Position numbers and translations under genes: made by a program. Below are positions 16,334-25,448 of a DNA stretch of 64,000 nt, in pieces. A model generated the notes under the pieces. It saw only the letters and a list, made by a program, of their open reading frames with translations, was not told the origin of the DNA and searched no databases. Each line of letters starts with the position of its first letter. Positions within the stretch are counted from its first letter, which is position 1. The stretch is from 43-108 sp001915545 (GTDB lineage: Bacteria > Bacteroidota > Bacteroidia > Bacteroidales > Bacteroidaceae): assembly GCA_902491215.1 (NCBI GenBank), contig CABUGV010000006.1:1-64000 (forward strand), read 5' to 3'.

Positions 16334-19222
16334 TTACTTTCTGAAATCGAACATGAGGTTGATTCTCAGTCCTTCGTCGCCCGACTTGATGCGTATGTTG
16401 CCCGGCTGGCTGTTCGGGCCCTGCTGTTCAATCGGCTTGAACGACTGTATGGCAGGGATGTCGAGCAGGAAGGATATGTCGCCTTCGGGGAAGGCGGGCA
16501 TGGTGAGTCGGCCTCTTGCGCGTCCTTCGGGTTCCTGAGGGGTGAAGATGCGGTAGAAGACTCCGTCGCAGCGGGAGTAGACGGTGAACGGCGCGGTGTC
16601 GCTCTCGATGGTTGCCCAGTACATGTTGGCGTGGTAGCCCTTGAACTCAGGGTATATGAGATTGTCGTAGCTCTCGCCGGTTATGGTGTTGTTGTAATCC
16701 TTGTGCCAGATGTTGTAGTTGGTGCCGGCAATACGGTTCTTCCATACGCGGTAAGGGCCGCGTCCCATCCACTTCATGCCCTTGCATGCGGTTTCGGGAT
16801 AGGAGAAGGTGAGGCCGAGGTTGTAGACCTTGGTGTCCATGAAGGCATCGTCGAATCCGCCTCCGCCGGAGGCTCTGTTGAGGAGCACGGCGTCCATGTA
16901 GAGCAGGCCCTTGTCGGTGAGACGCCACACGATGGAGTCGGCGGCGCCTTTGTACTTGGCGCAGAAGACGGCGCCCTCGGGGGTGTTCTGCACGTAGCTG
17001 AGCGACGGCTCGTAGCGCATCTTCATGCCTACGGCCACAGGGCCGTTGTTGAACGGTATTTCGGTGCCGGCGCTACGCACGGTCTTTATCATTCCTGTAT
17101 TTGCATCGAAGTCGACGCTGACTTTTCCGCTCTTCAGCGTGACGGTGCCGTCGGTGTTGGATGCAGTGGCTTTTTCGGCAAGTTCGAGTGTGGCAGGTGT
17201 CTGCGCCATCTTGCGGTCGAAGTATTGTCGGGCAAAACTTATTGTCCGGCTCCATGTGCAGATGCTCTTGCCTTCCTTGTCGAACGCTTCGAGCACGAGC
17301 ACATCGCCTTCGCGGAAATTCTCGGGCAGGGTGAAGCGTGCGGTGCCTGTCTCGCCCGGTGCGATGTCGGGCAGTGCTACTGCGCCCTTGGCTATTTCAG
17401 ACGCTTGGCCGCCGTTCTGCATCGGTGTGCCGAGCGAGAGCACGCGGTAGGTCATCGTGCAGGCGCTGAGGGAGGTGTAGGTGTATTCGTTCGTCACTTT
17501 GAAGGAGCCGTCGAAGTGGTCGGTGATGAAGAACGGCTTCAGCTGTATCGGCGACCACTGTTCTCTTATGGCGTAGAAACTGCCTTCTTTCTCGCGGCGC
17601 GGTCCTACGACTCCGTCGGGTGCGTTGGATTTGTCGGAATCAAGCACGTTGTTCTTGTCGGTGCGCTTGGGCGCCTCGTCGCAGAACACCCACACGAAGC
17701 CTCCGGCAAAGAGGGGATTGGTCAGCCAGCGGTCCCAGAAGTCTCTCAAGCCGGCTCCGCCGCCCTGGTCGTACATGGCGTGCATGAACTCGGTGGGCAT
17801 GAAGACCTTGTAGCCGTTGGTGAAGCGTGCAACTCCGGTGAGGTAGGCAGGGTAGTGGTGGGTGTCGAGGTCGTCGAAATCGGCCCACGGGTGGATGACG
17901 TGGCGCTTCTGCAGATGGTCGTGCTTGGCGAAGAGGCTGTCGGTGGAGTAGTTCCATCCTCCCTCATTGCCGTTGCACCAGATGATGATGGACGGGTGGT
18001 TGACGTCGCGTCGCACCATCTCGCCTGCGAGGCGTGCACCCACCTGCGAGTCGTAGCAGTTCTGCCATCCGGCAAGCTCGTCGAGGTAGACGAGGCCGAG
18101 CGAGTCGCACATGTCGAGGAAGTGCTCGTCGGGCGGATAGTGGGAGCGCACGGCGTTCATGTTCATCTGCTTGATGAGCTCGGCGTCCTGACGGCTCATG
18201 GCGGCGCAGGTGGTTCGTCCGCCGTCAACAGAGAAGGAGTGGCGGTTGATGCCTTTCACGACAAGCCGTGTGCCGTTGAGGTAGATGCCGTCCTGGGGGA
18301 AGAACTCGACGGTGCGGAATCCCACTCTCGTCTGCCTTGTCTGCACGGTCTTTCCGTCCTTGTCGCGGAGGGTGATTTCGGCGGTGTAGAGGTTGGGGTT
18401 TTCGGTGTCCCAGTTCTTAATGTCCTTCCACTCTCCGCTGAGCGTCTGGTCGCGGCCGCCGTCGGCGATTTTCAGCGTCAGGCGGTCGCGGCCGTCGGCG
18501 GTCATGACTTTCTCGCCAGTCTTGAGCGATTTCAGCGATACCGATGCTTCGTAGCCGGTAGCGTTGCCTTCCATCTCGAGGGCGACGGTCATGAGGCCGT
18601 CCTTGCGTGCGTCGATGACAAAGTGGTTTATGTTGGTAGGGGGTACGACTTCAATCCACACGGGGCGGAATATGCCTCCGTAGAGCCACCAGTCGGCCAT
18701 GCGCTCGGCGGCGTTGATGGATTTGTTGGCCGACTGTTTTGCCACTTCGACTTCGAGGGTGTTGTTCTTGCCGAAGTTTATGAGGTCGGTGATGTCGTAG
18801 CTGAAGCGGTAGAATGCTCCCTGGTGCATCTCGCCTGCCTGTGTGCCGTTTATCTTCACGACGGCATCGGTCATCACGCCGTCGAAGTAAATCTTGACGC
18901 GCTGGCCTTTCCATGAACGGGGTGCCTTGAACTTGTGGCGGTATGTGCCGACTTCGTCGCTCGGCTTCTCGTCGGGCACGGTGTACCATCGTCCGTAGGT
19001 GTAGTTGCCGTAGCCCTGGAGCTCCCAGTTGCACGGCACTTCAATCTTTTTCCATTTTCCGCTGTTCTGTCCCTTTGAGCAGAAGAAGTCCCACGTGGCG
19101 GTGTTGTCGATGCCTGTGCCCGAAAGGTAGTGGCGTTCGGGGTGGGGTGCCTGGGCAGAAGCTGTGGCGGCCGTCATGCACAGTGCCATCAGGGCCGCCT
19201 TCCAGTTTGTATTGTTTTTCAT
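16334..19222 (-). CDS. Secreted GH2 beta-galactosidase
   Basis: 962-aa glycoside hydrolase family 2 enzyme with a signal peptide (about residues 1-24, TAATASAQ). Order: sugar-binding jelly-roll (WKKIEVPCNWELQGYGNYTY), immunoglobulin-like domain, TIM-barrel (GINRHSF), then C-terminal beta-galactosidase small-chain-like region. The acid/base Glu is in WCNGNEGGWN and the nucleophile Glu is probably in MPTEFMHAMYD. The signal peptide puts it in the periplasm. It lies 70 bp downstream of marC and may share its promoter. Beta-galactosidase is the likeliest activity, though GH2 members can be glucuronidases or mannosidases. Confidence 0.9.
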   Translation of the reverse strand: MKNNTNWKAALMALCMTAATASAQAPHPERHYLSGTGIDNTATWDFFCSKGQNSGKWKKIEVPCNWELQGYGNYTYGRWYTVPDEKPSDEVGTYRHKFKAPRSWKGQRVKIYFDGVMTDAVVKINGTQAGEMHQGAFYRFSYDITDLINFGKNNTLEVEVAKQSANKSINAAERMADWWLYGGIFRPVWIEVVPPTNINHFVIDARKDGLMTVALEMEGNATGYEASVSLKSLKTGEKVMTADGRDRLTLKIADGGRDQTLSGEWKDIKNWDTENPNLYTAEITLRDKDGKTVQTRQTRVGFRTVEFFPQDGIYLNGTRLVVKGINRHSFSVDGGRTTCAAMSRQDAELIKQMNMNAVRSHYPPDEHFLDMCDSLGLVYLDELAGWQNCYDSQVGARLAGEMVRRDVNHPSIIIWCNGNEGGWNYSTDSLFAKHDHLQKRHVIHPWADFDDLDTHHYPAYLTGVARFTNGYKVFMPTEFMHAMYDQGGGAGLRDFWDRWLTNPLFAGGFVWVFCDEAPKRTDKNNVLDSDKSNAPDGVVGPRREKEGSFYAIREQWSPIQLKPFFITDHFDGSFKVTNEYTYTSLSACTMTYRVLSLGTPMQNGGQASEIAKGAVALPDIAPGETGTARFTLPENFREGDVLVLEAFDKEGKSICTWSRTISFARQYFDRKMAQTPATLELAEKATASNTDGTVTLKSGKVSVDFDANTGMIKTVRSAGTEIPFNNGPVAVGMKMRYEPSLSYVQNTPEGAVFCAKYKGAADSIVWRLTDKGLLYMDAVLLNRASGGGGFDDAFMDTKVYNLGLTFSYPETACKGMKWMGRGPYRVWKNRIAGTNYNIWHKDYNNTITGESYDNLIYPEFKGYHANMYWATIESDTAPFTVYSRCDGVFYRIFTPQEPEGRARGRLTMPAFPEGDISFLLDIPAIQSFKPIEQQGPNSQPGNIRIKSGDEGLRINLMFDFRK

Positions 19223-19292
19223 ATTATAATATATAGATAAGTTATAGTGCTTCGGGTGTGAAGATTTTCAGCGTGTGTAAAGGGGGTGCGCA

Positions 19293-19943
19293 TCATTGCG
19301 CAATGCTGTTCCTTATGATGTCGGTGAGGATGGGCTTGATGCCTCCGGTGAAGCTCTCCACGGCGATGACCATCAGTATGAGTCCCATGAGGCGCATCAT
19401 CACGTTGTTTCCGGTTTCGCCGATGACTTTCACAAGGCGTGTCGACTCCTTGAGAATGAGGTATGTCAGTATGTAGACAAGCGCTATGACGCCGACGAGC
19501 GTCAGCTTCAGATCCCACGTTTTGGCATCGTCCATGAGCATGATGCCGTTTGCAATGGCGCCGGGGCCGCAGAGCATTGGGATTGAGAGCGGTGTGATGC
19601 TTATGTCGTTGGCATATTCCCTGATTTCCTCGTCCTTGAGCTTGGTGCTGGTGAACCGCGCCTGAAGCATGTCGTAGCCGATTTTGAAAATTATGAAACC
19701 TGCCGCTATGCGGAAACCGTTGGTGGATATGCCGAAGAACTTGAAGAGGAATTGTCCGGAGAAGGTGAAGACCATGAGTATGATGAAGGAAATTATGGTT
19801 GCCCTTCTCACAATGCGCTTTCGCTCGTCGTTGTCCATGCCGTTCGTCATGGTAAGGAAAACCGGCATTGTGCCCAGAGGGTTGGTCAGTGTGAAGAACG
19901 ACGTGAAGCACAGCAGGGCGAATGTAATAACGTTGGTCGTCAT
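19293..19943 (-). CDS. MarC-family inner-membrane protein
   Basis: 216-aa polytopic membrane protein of the MarC/UPF0056 family, with about six hydrophobic spans (for example VITFALLCFTSFFTLTNPLG and IISFIILMVFTFSGQFLFKF). The conserved NPLGTMPVF and LCGPGAIANGIML motifs are present in the two halves. Start chosen at ATG 19943; the longer frame from 19964 uses a non-ATG codon. Function of MarC proteins is unsettled. A promoter lies about 70 bp upstream. Confidence 0.88.
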   Translation of the reverse strand: MTTNVITFALLCFTSFFTLTNPLGTMPVFLTMTNGMDNDERKRIVRRATIISFIILMVFTFSGQFLFKFFGISTNGFRIAAGFIIFKIGYDMLQARFTSTKLKDEEIREYANDISITPLSIPMLCGPGAIANGIMLMDDAKTWDLKLTLVGVIALVYILTYLILKESTRLVKVIGETGNNVMMRLMGLILMVIAVESFTGGIKPILTDIIRNSIAQ

Positions 19944-20010
19944 AGTTTTTTGTTTTAGAATCAACTACAAATTTTTTGCAAAGCGGGCGTATTCGGAATC
20001 CGCTATAGTG

Positions 20011-20040
20011 CAAAAATACGTAAAACATATAAAATGACAA
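20011..20040 (-). promoter_or_regulatory. Promoter of the marC-GH2 unit
   Basis: On the minus strand, TTG (20038-20040) is 19 bp from TATTTTTG (20018-20011), matching the Bacteroidetes consensus. Confidence 0.55.
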
Positions 20041-20278
20041 CTAAAAGGGAAAAAATGATTTTAATTAATTTTATGAGCACATGTTTTGCGATGCCCTTTG
20101 TTTTTGCGCTGTAAAGATGCCTGCGGTATTAAAAGATGTTAATATATGCACGTTTGCAGTCATTTTCAAATCTTTATGGCATATATAATTGTTATATGGT
20201 TACACAGTTTAATTGTGTCCGTATCATTCGGACTTACGTTTCATAATAGTTTTCAGGAGCGTTTGCAGATTTGAACAA

Positions 20279-20313
20279 GGGGATACGTATCGGTTACGTA
20301 TCCCCTCTTTTTT
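20279..20313 (+). terminator. Orphan intrinsic terminator
   Basis: GGGGATACGTA (20279-20289) pairs with TACGTATCCCC (20294-20304 region) and is followed by TCTTTTTT. No plus-strand gene precedes it: the upstream 230 bp contain only a small GTCCG/CGGAC hairpin near 20217. It may end a short untranslated RNA. Confidence 0.7.
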
Positions 20314-20316
20314 ATG

Positions 20317-20369
20317 CAAAAAAATGACCGGGCCCTTATGGCTGATGGTGCAGTCGGGGACCGGTCATT
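20317..20369 (-). terminator. Terminator of the OPT gene
   Basis: AATGACCGG arms (20323-20331 and 20361-20369) form a stem that, on the minus strand, is followed by seven T. It lies 50 bp after the OPT stop. Confidence 0.8.
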
Positions 20370-20419
20370 CATGTTTCATGTGTGTCTCTCTGTATGTCTC
20401 AACAGTCAGGCTTGTTGTT

Positions 20420-22417
20420 TCATGCCTTCTTCTTGATGCTCATGGCTGCCTTTGTGAGGAAGACAACGAGCAGGATGTATGCAACGATTGAAACGACTTC
20501 GCTCATAGGGTTTGCAAGCCACTCTTCGTTGATGAAGTTGATTTCGTAGTATTTCAGTATTGAGCTGACAACACCCATCAGTGCACCTCCGGCAATGAAT
20601 CCGGAAGCGAGCAGTGTGCCCTTTTCGCCTCTTGCGTTGTTGGTTTCCTCGTTCTTGCTTCTGGTTGTGACGTACCAGTTGATGGCGCCGCCTACGAGGA
20701 GAGGCAGGTTGAGGTTGAGAGGTATGAACATGCCGAGGGCGAAGGCCAGGGCAGGAACCTTGCAGAAGGTGAGTATGAGGGCGAGCAGTGCACCTGCACC
20801 GTAGAGTATCCACGGAGCTTCAACTCCGTTCATCAGAGGGTCGATGACGGCGGCCATGGCGTTTGCCTGAGGTGCGGCGAGCTGTCCGCTGGTGAATCCG
20901 TAGAGGTCGTTGAGCACCATAATCACTCCGCCTACTGTCGCTGCAGAGACGAGAGTGCCGAGGAACTTCCAGCTCTCCTGCTTCCGCGGTGTGCTTCCCA
21001 GCCAGTAGCCAATCTTGAGGTCGGTGATGAATCCGCCTGCCATGGAGAGGGCTGTGCAGACAACGCTTCCCATGAGGAAGGATATGACCATGCCGGTGGT
21101 TCCGCTCAATCCTACTGCCACCATGATGACCGAAGCAAGGATGAGGGTCATCAGCGTCATTCCCGAAACAGGGTTTGTGCCCACGATGGCTATGGCGTTG
21201 GCGGCAACGGTGGTGAAGAGGAAGGAGATTACGGCAACGAGGAGGATGGCTATGACGGTGTGGAGGATGTTTCCGTGCATCACGTCGAAATAGAAGAACA
21301 GTGCAATAAGAAGTATTGTGAAGATGGAACCGAAGGCAATGATTTTCATCGGTATGTCTCTCTGTGTGCGTTCAACCTTCTCTTCTGACTTCTTTCCGCC
21401 CATCTCCTTTGCAGCAAGGCCTACGGCGCTCTTTATTATGCCCCACGAACGGACGATGCCGATGATGCCTGCCATGGCGATGCCGCCGATGCCGATGCTC
21501 TTGGCATACTCATTGAAAATCATTTCTGGCGACATGTCCTTCACGGCTGTGGTGATGGCGGGGTTCCATGTGTTCAGAACTTCGTCGCCCCATATCATCG
21601 AGAAGCCCGGGACGATGATGAACCATACGGCAACGGAACCTGCACAGATTATGGCCGCATACTTCAAGCCTACGATGTAGCCGAGGCCGAGAACGGCGGC
21701 TCCAGTATTGATTTTGAACACGAGCTTGAACTTGTCGGCAATCATTTCGCCCCATCCGCATACACGGCTTGTGAAGTTCTCGTTCCACCATCCGAAGGTG
21801 CCGACGATGAAGTCGTAGAGACCGCCGACAAGACCTGCCATGAGGAGAGGTTTTGCCTGATCGCCTCCCTTTTCGCCGGAGATGAGCACCTGGGTGCTGG
21901 CTGTTGCCTCAGGGAAAGGGTATTCGCCGTGCTTGCTCTTGACGAAGTATTTGCGGAAAGGTATGAGGAAGAGGATTCCGAGGATGCCTCCGAGCAGTGA
22001 ACTGATGAACATCTGACCGAAGCTCACCGTCATCTCAGGATATTTCTCCTGAAGGATGTAGAGGGCGGGGAGGGTGAATATGGCTCCGGCAACGATGACG
22101 CCCGAGCATGCACCGATTGACTGTATCATCACGTTTTCGCCGAGTGCTCCCTTGCGCTTGGTGGCGCTCGACAAACCTACGGCAATGATGGCGATAGGTA
22201 TGGCGGCTTCGAACACCTGACCGACCTTGAGGCCGAGATAGGCCGATGCGGCGGAGAATATCACTGCCATTATAACACCCCAGATGACTGACCACGGGGT
22301 CACCTCACGATAAACCTTGTCGGGCGACATAAGCGGATTGTACGTCTCGCCCGGCTTGAGCGGACGGAATGCGTTCTCGGGCAATCCGCCGCCTTTTTCA
22401 ATTTCTTCTTCTTTCAT
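20420..22417 (-). CDS. OPT-family oligopeptide/metal-complex transporter
   Basis: 665-aa inner-membrane transporter with about 14-16 hydrophobic spans. Family features include the N-terminal EVTPWSVIWGVIMAVIFSAA, AAIPIAIIAVGLS, the GGDQAKPLLMAGLVGGLYDF loop and TLVSAATVGGVIMVLNDLYG. OPT proteins import small peptides or metal chelates using the proton gradient; the substrate here is unknown. It follows the PNPOx-fold gene by 40 bp on the same strand and probably shares its transcript. Confidence 0.92.
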   Translation of the reverse strand: MKEEEIEKGGGLPENAFRPLKPGETYNPLMSPDKVYREVTPWSVIWGVIMAVIFSAASAYLGLKVGQVFEAAIPIAIIAVGLSSATKRKGALGENVMIQSIGACSGVIVAGAIFTLPALYILQEKYPEMTVSFGQMFISSLLGGILGILFLIPFRKYFVKSKHGEYPFPEATASTQVLISGEKGGDQAKPLLMAGLVGGLYDFIVGTFGWWNENFTSRVCGWGEMIADKFKLVFKINTGAAVLGLGYIVGLKYAAIICAGSVAVWFIIVPGFSMIWGDEVLNTWNPAITTAVKDMSPEMIFNEYAKSIGIGGIAMAGIIGIVRSWGIIKSAVGLAAKEMGGKKSEEKVERTQRDIPMKIIAFGSIFTILLIALFFYFDVMHGNILHTVIAILLVAVISFLFTTVAANAIAIVGTNPVSGMTLMTLILASVIMVAVGLSGTTGMVISFLMGSVVCTALSMAGGFITDLKIGYWLGSTPRKQESWKFLGTLVSAATVGGVIMVLNDLYGFTSGQLAAPQANAMAAVIDPLMNGVEAPWILYGAGALLALILTFCKVPALAFALGMFIPLNLNLPLLVGGAINWYVTTRSKNEETNNARGEKGTLLASGFIAGGALMGVVSSILKYYEINFINEEWLANPMSEVVSIVAYILLVVFLTKAAMSIKKKA

Positions 22418-22457
22418 CTCTATAATTTTTTTAGTTTTTTGAAATTTGTTTCCGGTG

Positions 22458-22964
22458 TCATTTCACCCTCTTGCATTTTCCGCTCCAGCTTGTTATGTCA
22501 AGACGGATTATTTCTGTCCTCGCAAACGACTTTTCAGCATATTTAAGTCCTACGGCCATGTCCTCGGGCGAGTATTTCTCAAGAATAAGTTTGAGGGCAT
22601 GCATCCTTTCCTCTGCCTCAAGATGTGTCGATGCCGTACACTTCAGGACGATGCTTTCATAGCCGGTCGTGAATTTTGATGAAACCACGTTTGTGTGCCC
22701 GACGATGCAGAACGATGCACGGGGGTCATTCCTAAGACATTCAAGTTTACGGCCTTCGGGCGCACAATGTATGTATATGCTGCATGCGCCGTCCCAAGCG
22801 AAGTTCACTGGGATGCCGTAGGGTTCGGAGTCCTTGCCGGTCATTGACATAATGCCGTATTCACCTTTTCTCAGAAGCTCAGTGGCTTCGGCTTCGTCGA
22901 GCAATCTGTCCTGCCTTCTCACTTTTGAATTGTCGAATTTCATTTTTTCCTGCAAGTTTTTCAT
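22458..22964 (-). CDS. PNPOx-fold flavin-binding protein (NimA-like)
   Basis: About 168 aa, pyridoxamine 5'-phosphate oxidase-like split beta-barrel. The sequence EAEATELLRKGEYGIMSMTG, YGIPVNFAWDG, SIYIHCAPEGRKLECLRNDP and ASFCIVGHTNVVSSKFTTGYESIVL follows the Nim/PNPOx-related family, which includes 5-nitroimidazole reductases. Start chosen at ATG 22964; 22943 is also possible, and the 23018 start would run into the tmRNA terminator. Resistance to nitroimidazoles cannot be concluded from fold membership. Confidence 0.85.
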   Translation of the reverse strand: MKNLQEKMKFDNSKVRRQDRLLDEAEATELLRKGEYGIMSMTGKDSEPYGIPVNFAWDGACSIYIHCAPEGRKLECLRNDPRASFCIVGHTNVVSSKFTTGYESIVLKCTASTHLEAEERMHALKLILEKYSPEDMAVGLKYAEKSFARTEIIRLDITSWSGKCKRVK

Positions 22965-22999
22965 GAAACAGAAACGGGTGCGTTTTTCACTGCACATAT

Positions 23000-23044
23000 A
23001 AAAAGCAAAAGAGGTCATGTCCCTTCAAACCGTGACACGACCTC
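23000..23044 (-). terminator. Terminator of tmRNA
   Basis: On the minus strand, GAGGTCGTGTC (23044-23034) pairs with GACATGACCTC (23021-23011) with one G-U, then TTTTGCTTTT follows. It begins about 45 nt after the tmRNA 3' end. Confidence 0.8.
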
Positions 23045-23087
23045 ATTTCTCTTTATGCGGGATAAATATGTCCTGCATGGCTCTTAA

Positions 23088-23486
23088 GGGTGGAGCTGGA
23101 GGGGATTGAACCCTCGTCCAAACAAGGAAGCCCTATGCTTTCTACATGCTTATTCCAGACTTCGGTTTTCGTGCCTCGGCAAGACCTGGACCACCCACCG
23201 CGACCTTATCCTCTAAAGCTTCATCTGCGGCGCGAGGCCGCCGCCGACTATTCCCGATTTTGCCGCACCGCCGTTCTGAACGCTTCGGGACTTGTAGCTT
23301 TCAGGGCGATGTCTCGTTTCCCCGCCTTGCAGGGAAATAAAGCTTATCTACTATGCTTCGATTAAGCAGCGAGAGCGTAATTGTTTTCGCCAGATAATTT
23401 TTTGATGACTGATATTATAGAGCAAATCACCGACGCTCTGCATGCTTACATACAACTTCATCCTGCTGTCAAATCCAGTCAGCCCC
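23088..23486 (-). ncRNA. ssrA: tmRNA (10Sa RNA), tag GENNYALAA
   Basis: Rescues stalled ribosomes by trans-translation. The 5' end GGGGCUGACUGGAUUUGACA (from 23486) pairs with the 3' strand CAGCUCC (23098-23092) to make a 7-bp acceptor stem. The TPsiC-like arm GGUUCAAUCCC is visible near the 3' end. The tag frame, read 23392-23363, is GENNYALAA followed by TAA, the known Bacteroidales form. After the discriminator A (23091) the genome reads CCC, not CCA, so the terminal A must be supplied by tRNA nucleotidyltransferase. Confidence 0.95.
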
Positions 23487-23535
23487 GGAGTGTGTTGATG
23501 CAATGCCGTGCATGCTTCCATGCACAAACACGGCG

Positions 23536-23567
23536 CAAATATACATGATAATGCTGTCATTACCAAA
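23536..23567 (-). promoter_or_regulatory. tmRNA promoter
   Basis: On the minus strand TTTG (23567-23564) and TATATTTG (23543-23536) are 20 bp apart, a perfect Bacteroidetes promoter. The start would be near 23530, giving a precursor with a 5' leader of about 45 nt before the mature end. Confidence 0.8.
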
Positions 23568-23688
23568 CCCCAAGCGTTTTCTTTTGTGGAATATATGCTT
23601 TCCCCAGTGCACATTCTTCCTCTTTTTCCTGCTTTTCGGATATATTTTCTGCCTGTTGTGTGCGCTTTTTGTCATCTCCGCAAACACG

Positions 23689-23747
23689 CAGGCGGACACA
23701 CATGCACCGCATTCCTTTGGGGGTGAGCGTGTATGCGTGTCCGCCTG
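23689..23747 (-). terminator. Large hairpin after the purH-like unit
   Basis: Nineteen-base arms (23689-23707 and 23729-23747, CAGGCGGACAC outermost) pair with two wobble or mismatched positions. It lies 40 bp after the small basic ORF on the minus strand. The T-tract is better on the plus side (TTTTC), so it may act in either direction. Confidence 0.55.
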
Positions 23748-23787
23748 TTTTCATGCATTCAGGGTTTCGGGCCTACATCTGTTTTGC

Positions 23788-24000
23788 CTATCTGCCCTTT
23801 CTCTGCGTAGGTCTGTTTTTCCTTCTTTGGCGTATTTCTTCCTTGTGCTTTGCAGCTCCCGAACCGTGAGCACCCGTCTGGTAACCTTTCTTTTTGGCCT
23901 TGGTTCTCACCTTGTCGGATTTGTCATTTCGGTTCTTCTTTGCGCCTCCGAAGTTTATGCCGTTCATTATGGCATAAGTTATTTCGTCGTCTGTAGCCAT
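23788..24000 (-). CDS. Small highly basic protein, unknown
   Basis: 70 codons, with a hydrophilic, Lys/Arg/Gly-rich C-terminal half (KKNRNDKSDKVRTKAKKKGY, HKEEIRQRRKNRP) and a short acidic-hydrophobic N-terminus. It begins 56 bp after the AICAR transformylase stop on the same strand and is followed by a strong hairpin, so it is likely co-transcribed. The composition suggests nucleic-acid or ribosome binding. No family is recognised, and chance coding cannot be excluded. Confidence 0.45.
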   Translation of the reverse strand: MATDDEITYAIMNGINFGGAKKNRNDKSDKVRTKAKKKGYQTGAHGSGAAKHKEEIRQRRKNRPTQRKGR

Positions 24001-24056
24001 CTGTCTGATATTTTTTTGTTGATGCTTAAAAAATCAGGCGTCAGCCTTGTGGTTGA

Positions 24057-25238
24057 TTAATGGTGGAAAAGTCTGATTCCGATGAATGCCATTGCGATGC
24101 CGTACTTGTCGCAGGTGTCGATGACATGGTCGTCGCGAACGGAACCTCCTGCCTGAGCAATGTATTCAACACCGCTCTTGTGAGCTCTTTCGATGTTGTC
24201 GCCGAATGGGAAGAAAGCGTCGCTTCCGAGGCATACGCCCTTGTTCTGTGCAATCCATGCCTTCTTCTCTTCCATTGTGAGAACTTCAGGCTTCTCGGTG
24301 AAGAACATTTCCCATGTGCCGTCGCGCAAAACGTCGTCATGGTCTTCGCTGATGTACACGTCGATGGTGTTGTCTCTGTCGGCACGTCTGATGTCCTGCT
24401 TGAACGGCAGGTTCATCACCTTCGGATGCTGTCTCAGCCACCATATATCGGCCTTGTTTCCTGCGAGGCGTGTGCAGTGTATACGGCTCTGCTGACCGGC
24501 ACCGATACCGATTGCCTGTCCGTCCTTCACGTAGCACACAGAGTTGCTCTGAGTATATTTCAGTGTGATGAGCGCAATCTTCAGGTCGCGCTTAGCCTCT
24601 TCCGTGAAGTTCTTGTTCTGAGTAGGTATGTTTTCGAAGAGTGTGTCTGAAGAGAGATCCACCTCGTTGCGTCCCTGCTCGAAAGTGATGCCGAACACCT
24701 GCTTGTGCTCAATAGGAGCCGGAACATAGTTAGGGTCGATTTTTATGACGTTGTATGTGCCCTTGCGCTTCTCTTTCAGAATCTGCAGAGCCTCAGGAGT
24801 GTAGTCGGGAGCGATGACTCCGTCCGACACCTCGCGCTTGATGAGCGTAGCCGTAGCCTCGTCGCAAGTGTCGCTCAGCGCAATGAAGTCGCCGTACGAC
24901 GACATTCTGTCTGCTCCTCTTGCTCTTGCGTAAGCGGTAGCTATCGGTGTCAGAGGAACCTTCACGTCGTCAACGAAATATATCTTCTTCAGCGTATCGC
25001 TCATCGGTATTCCGATGGCGGCACCTGCAGGGCTCACGTGCTTGAATGAAGCCGCAGCCAGCATGCCTGTAGCAGCTTTCAGCTCTTTTACCAACTGCCA
25101 GCTGTTGAGTGCATCAAGGAAATTGATGTATCCCGGACGTCCGTTGAGTACCTCGATAGGCAGTTCTCCCTCCTCCATGTATATGCGTGAAGGTTTCTGG
25201 TTTGGGTTGCAACCGTACTTTAATGCAAGTTCTTTCAT
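24057..25238 (-). CDS. Stand-alone AICAR transformylase
   Basis: Formylates AICAR with 10-formyl-THF in step nine of purine synthesis. The 393-aa protein aligns only with the transformylase half of PurH: the catalytic SFKHVSPAGAAIG (Lys-His pair), SYGDFIALSD, VCYVKDGQAIGIGAGQQSRIHC and SDAFFPFGDNIERA. The N-terminal IMP cyclohydrolase (MGS-like) domain is absent, so cyclisation must be done by another protein. This one-domain form is known in several anaerobes. A -7 box TATCTTTG lies 27 bp upstream (25272-25265). Confidence 0.92.
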   Translation of the reverse strand: MKELALKYGCNPNQKPSRIYMEEGELPIEVLNGRPGYINFLDALNSWQLVKELKAATGMLAAASFKHVSPAGAAIGIPMSDTLKKIYFVDDVKVPLTPIATAYARARGADRMSSYGDFIALSDTCDEATATLIKREVSDGVIAPDYTPEALQILKEKRKGTYNVIKIDPNYVPAPIEHKQVFGITFEQGRNEVDLSSDTLFENIPTQNKNFTEEAKRDLKIALITLKYTQSNSVCYVKDGQAIGIGAGQQSRIHCTRLAGNKADIWWLRQHPKVMNLPFKQDIRRADRDNTIDVYISEDHDDVLRDGTWEMFFTEKPEVLTMEEKKAWIAQNKGVCLGSDAFFPFGDNIERAHKSGVEYIAQAGGSVRDDHVIDTCDKYGIAMAFIGIRLFHH

Positions 25239-25264
25239 ATATGTATATGTTTTAGTATCTTATG

Positions 25265-25272
25265 CAAAGATA
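25265..25272 (-). promoter_or_regulatory. -7 box of the AICAR transformylase gene
   Basis: TATCTTTG on the minus strand, 27 bp before the start codon. No convincing -33 element is seen at 19-20 bp. Confidence 0.45.
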
Positions 25273-25448
25273 ATAAATTTGTCTGACTTATCTTTTCACA
25301 GATGAAAGTTGTTGAGGTTTAGTTCGTGCAAATCCTCAAATTTACATCTCTCTTGCCGTCTTGCGCTGACATCAGCCTGTTTTTGTGCCGTAGTCCTGGC
25401 TTCATTGTGTTGCGGGATGTGCATCCTTTTTTTTGCACGAGGCTCTGA

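Noticed and set aside
16310..18916. 868-codon plus-strand open frame opposite the GH2 gene
   Set aside because: It is the antisense shadow of a GC-rich gene: composition is Val/Gly/His-biased, no domain is recognisable, and the minus strand encodes a complete GH2 enzyme with catalytic motifs.
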